A DNA stretch of 7,534 nt from the NCBI GenBank assembly GCA_007118195.1, contig SKSA01000344.1, positions 1-7,534 of the forward strand. Direction: 5' to 3'. The notes under the pieces are model-generated. The model did no database searches. It saw only the letters and a program-made list of their open reading frames with translations, and had not been told where the DNA came from. The stretch's first letter is position 1. Each line of letters opens with the position of its first letter. Origin of the DNA: Anaerobacillus sp. Its GTDB lineage: Bacteria; Bacillota; Bacilli; Bacillales; Anaerobacillaceae. Positions 6,748 to 7,534 of this stretch are shown one piece after another. Both the position numbers and the translations under genes were made by a program.

Positions 6748-7458
6748 ATGAAAAAATTTAGTTATACTGATATGTTAGCTTATTTAGGGATTAGTAGTGC
6801 TCATCCCGGTGGGCTTATGTTATCGAAAAGTATTTTAGAAAACGAAAAAATAAATCAAAAATCCAATATTCTAGATATAGGCTGTGGTACTGGCCAAACT
6901 TCTGCTTACTTAGCTAGCAAATACAATTGTACCGTTACTGCGCTTGATTGCCATTCTACTATGATAAAAAAAGCAAAAAAACGATTTGTAAGAGAAAATT
7001 TAAAAGTTAAGCTTATTAATGGAACTGCTGAAGAACTTCCTTTTAAAGAGGAAGCATTTGATTATATTATCGCAGAATCAGTAATCGCTTTTACGGATTT
7101 AAACTTATCATTACCAAATATTTTCACCGTTTTAAAACGGGAAGGCCAATTTATTTCTATTGAACTAGTCGCTGAAGATATGCTTAAACGTGAGGAAAAA
7201 GAAGAAATAAAAAATCTTTACGGTCTAAAAAATATATTGTTAGAAAATGAATGGAAAAAACAACTTACTAATCAACGATTTTCAACTGTAGTTATCGAGA
7301 AAGACAACAATCAAAATGGTTACAATATAGCAGCAGAGAAACATGATCCCTCTGATCATATCTATCCTGAACTGTTTCAAATTTTTGAAGCTCATGCTAA
7401 GTTACTTCAAAAATATAAGGGCCGTTTAGGTTATCGTATCTTTCGGTGTACTAAATAA
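6748..7458 (+). CDS. Class I SAM-dependent methyltransferase of unknown substrate
   Basis: A 236-residue soluble protein with a Rossmann-type methyltransferase core. Motif I, the SAM glycine loop, is ILDIGCGTGQT (41-51). The acidic residue closing strand 2 is D67 (TALD). Motif II-like NGTAEELPF lies at 91-99, and strand 4 is FDYIIAESVIAF (104-115), followed by LKREGQFISIE (129-139). The N-terminal stretch YLGISSAHPGG (12-22) and a C-terminal helical part (roughly 140-236) would form the substrate cap, which resembles no subfamily I can name. AAAGGTGA (6733-6740) is a good ribosome site, seven bases before the ATG. It is separated by 155 bases and a weak terminator from the E1 gene, so a part in cofactor biosynthesis is not implied. 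No terminator is visible in the 76 bases after it. Confidence 0.85.
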   Translation: MKKFSYTDMLAYLGISSAHPGGLMLSKSILENEKINQKSNILDIGCGTGQTSAYLASKYNCTVTALDCHSTMIKKAKKRFVRENLKVKLINGTAEELPFKEEAFDYIIAESVIAFTDLNLSLPNIFTVLKREGQFISIELVAEDMLKREEKEEIKNLYGLKNILLENEWKKQLTNQRFSTVVIEKDNNQNGYNIAAEKHDPSDHIYPELFQIFEAHAKLLQKYKGRLGYRIFRCTK

Positions 7459-7534
7459 AGATTTCACAGTATTAGTATATAGAAATAAGACGAGAAAAAT
7501 AATCTGTGATTTCGGGAATACTTTAGAGACTCTA

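Noticed and set aside
7464..7534. Inverted TCACAG/CTGTGA (7464-7469, 7504-7509) and TAGAG-A-CTCTA at the window end
   Set aside because: The arms are short, the first pair is 34 bases apart, and the second is cut by the window edge, so no function can be supported.

Overview
The window is AT-rich, uses strong AGGAGG-type ribosome binding sites, and carries a guanine riboswitch in front of a very typical Bacillus-type xanthine phosphoribosyltransferase. This points to a Bacillaceae chromosome (Firmicutes). A tungsten-type aldehyde:ferredoxin oxidoreductase suggests a strain able to live at low oxygen, perhaps in or near Anaerobacillus or Alkalihalobacillus. That genus-level guess is inference only.

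Layout. Bases 1-114 hold the apparent tail of an unidentified gene. Bases 115-456 hold a promoter and a complete transcription-attenuating guanine riboswitch: aptamer 226-296, antiterminator 292-301 with 378-387, terminator 364-429. It controls xpt (457-1047) and probably the NCS2-family permease behind it (1153-2670), giving a purine uptake and salvage unit. Bases 2671-2979 contain no gene. They hold a 157-base structured or repeat-like element closed by a 16-base inverted repeat (2725-2881), a small hairpin, and a possible promoter. Next come two tiny overlapping genes on the + strand: a MoaD/ThiS-type sulfur carrier (2980-3261) and an 88-residue protein (3261-3527). The second resembles the C-terminal domain of fused 'MoaD-related' proteins and also ends in Gly-Gly. 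A bidirectional terminator (3532-3575) separates them from the convergent AOR gene (5404-3581, - strand). A divergent 159-base promoter region with a 9+9 dyad leads to a MoeB/ThiF-type E1 adenylyltransferase (5564-6592, + strand). The window ends with a class I SAM-dependent methyltransferase (6748-7458) and a short non-coding tail.

How the genes fit together. xpt and the permease recover purine bases and are switched off by guanine. The carrier, its split companion, the E1 enzyme and AOR look like a dedicated metallopterin-enzyme locus. The E1 would adenylate the carrier C-terminus so that it can be loaded with sulfur for the dithiolene of the pyranopterin, and AOR would use the resulting W- (or Mo-) bis-pterin. 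MoaA, MoaC, MoaE, MoeA and metal transport genes are not in the window. The most unusual points are the stand-alone Gly-Gly-tailed partner of MoaD, the placement of AOR antisense between its presumed helper genes, and the unexplained 157-base structured element just upstream of the carrier gene.
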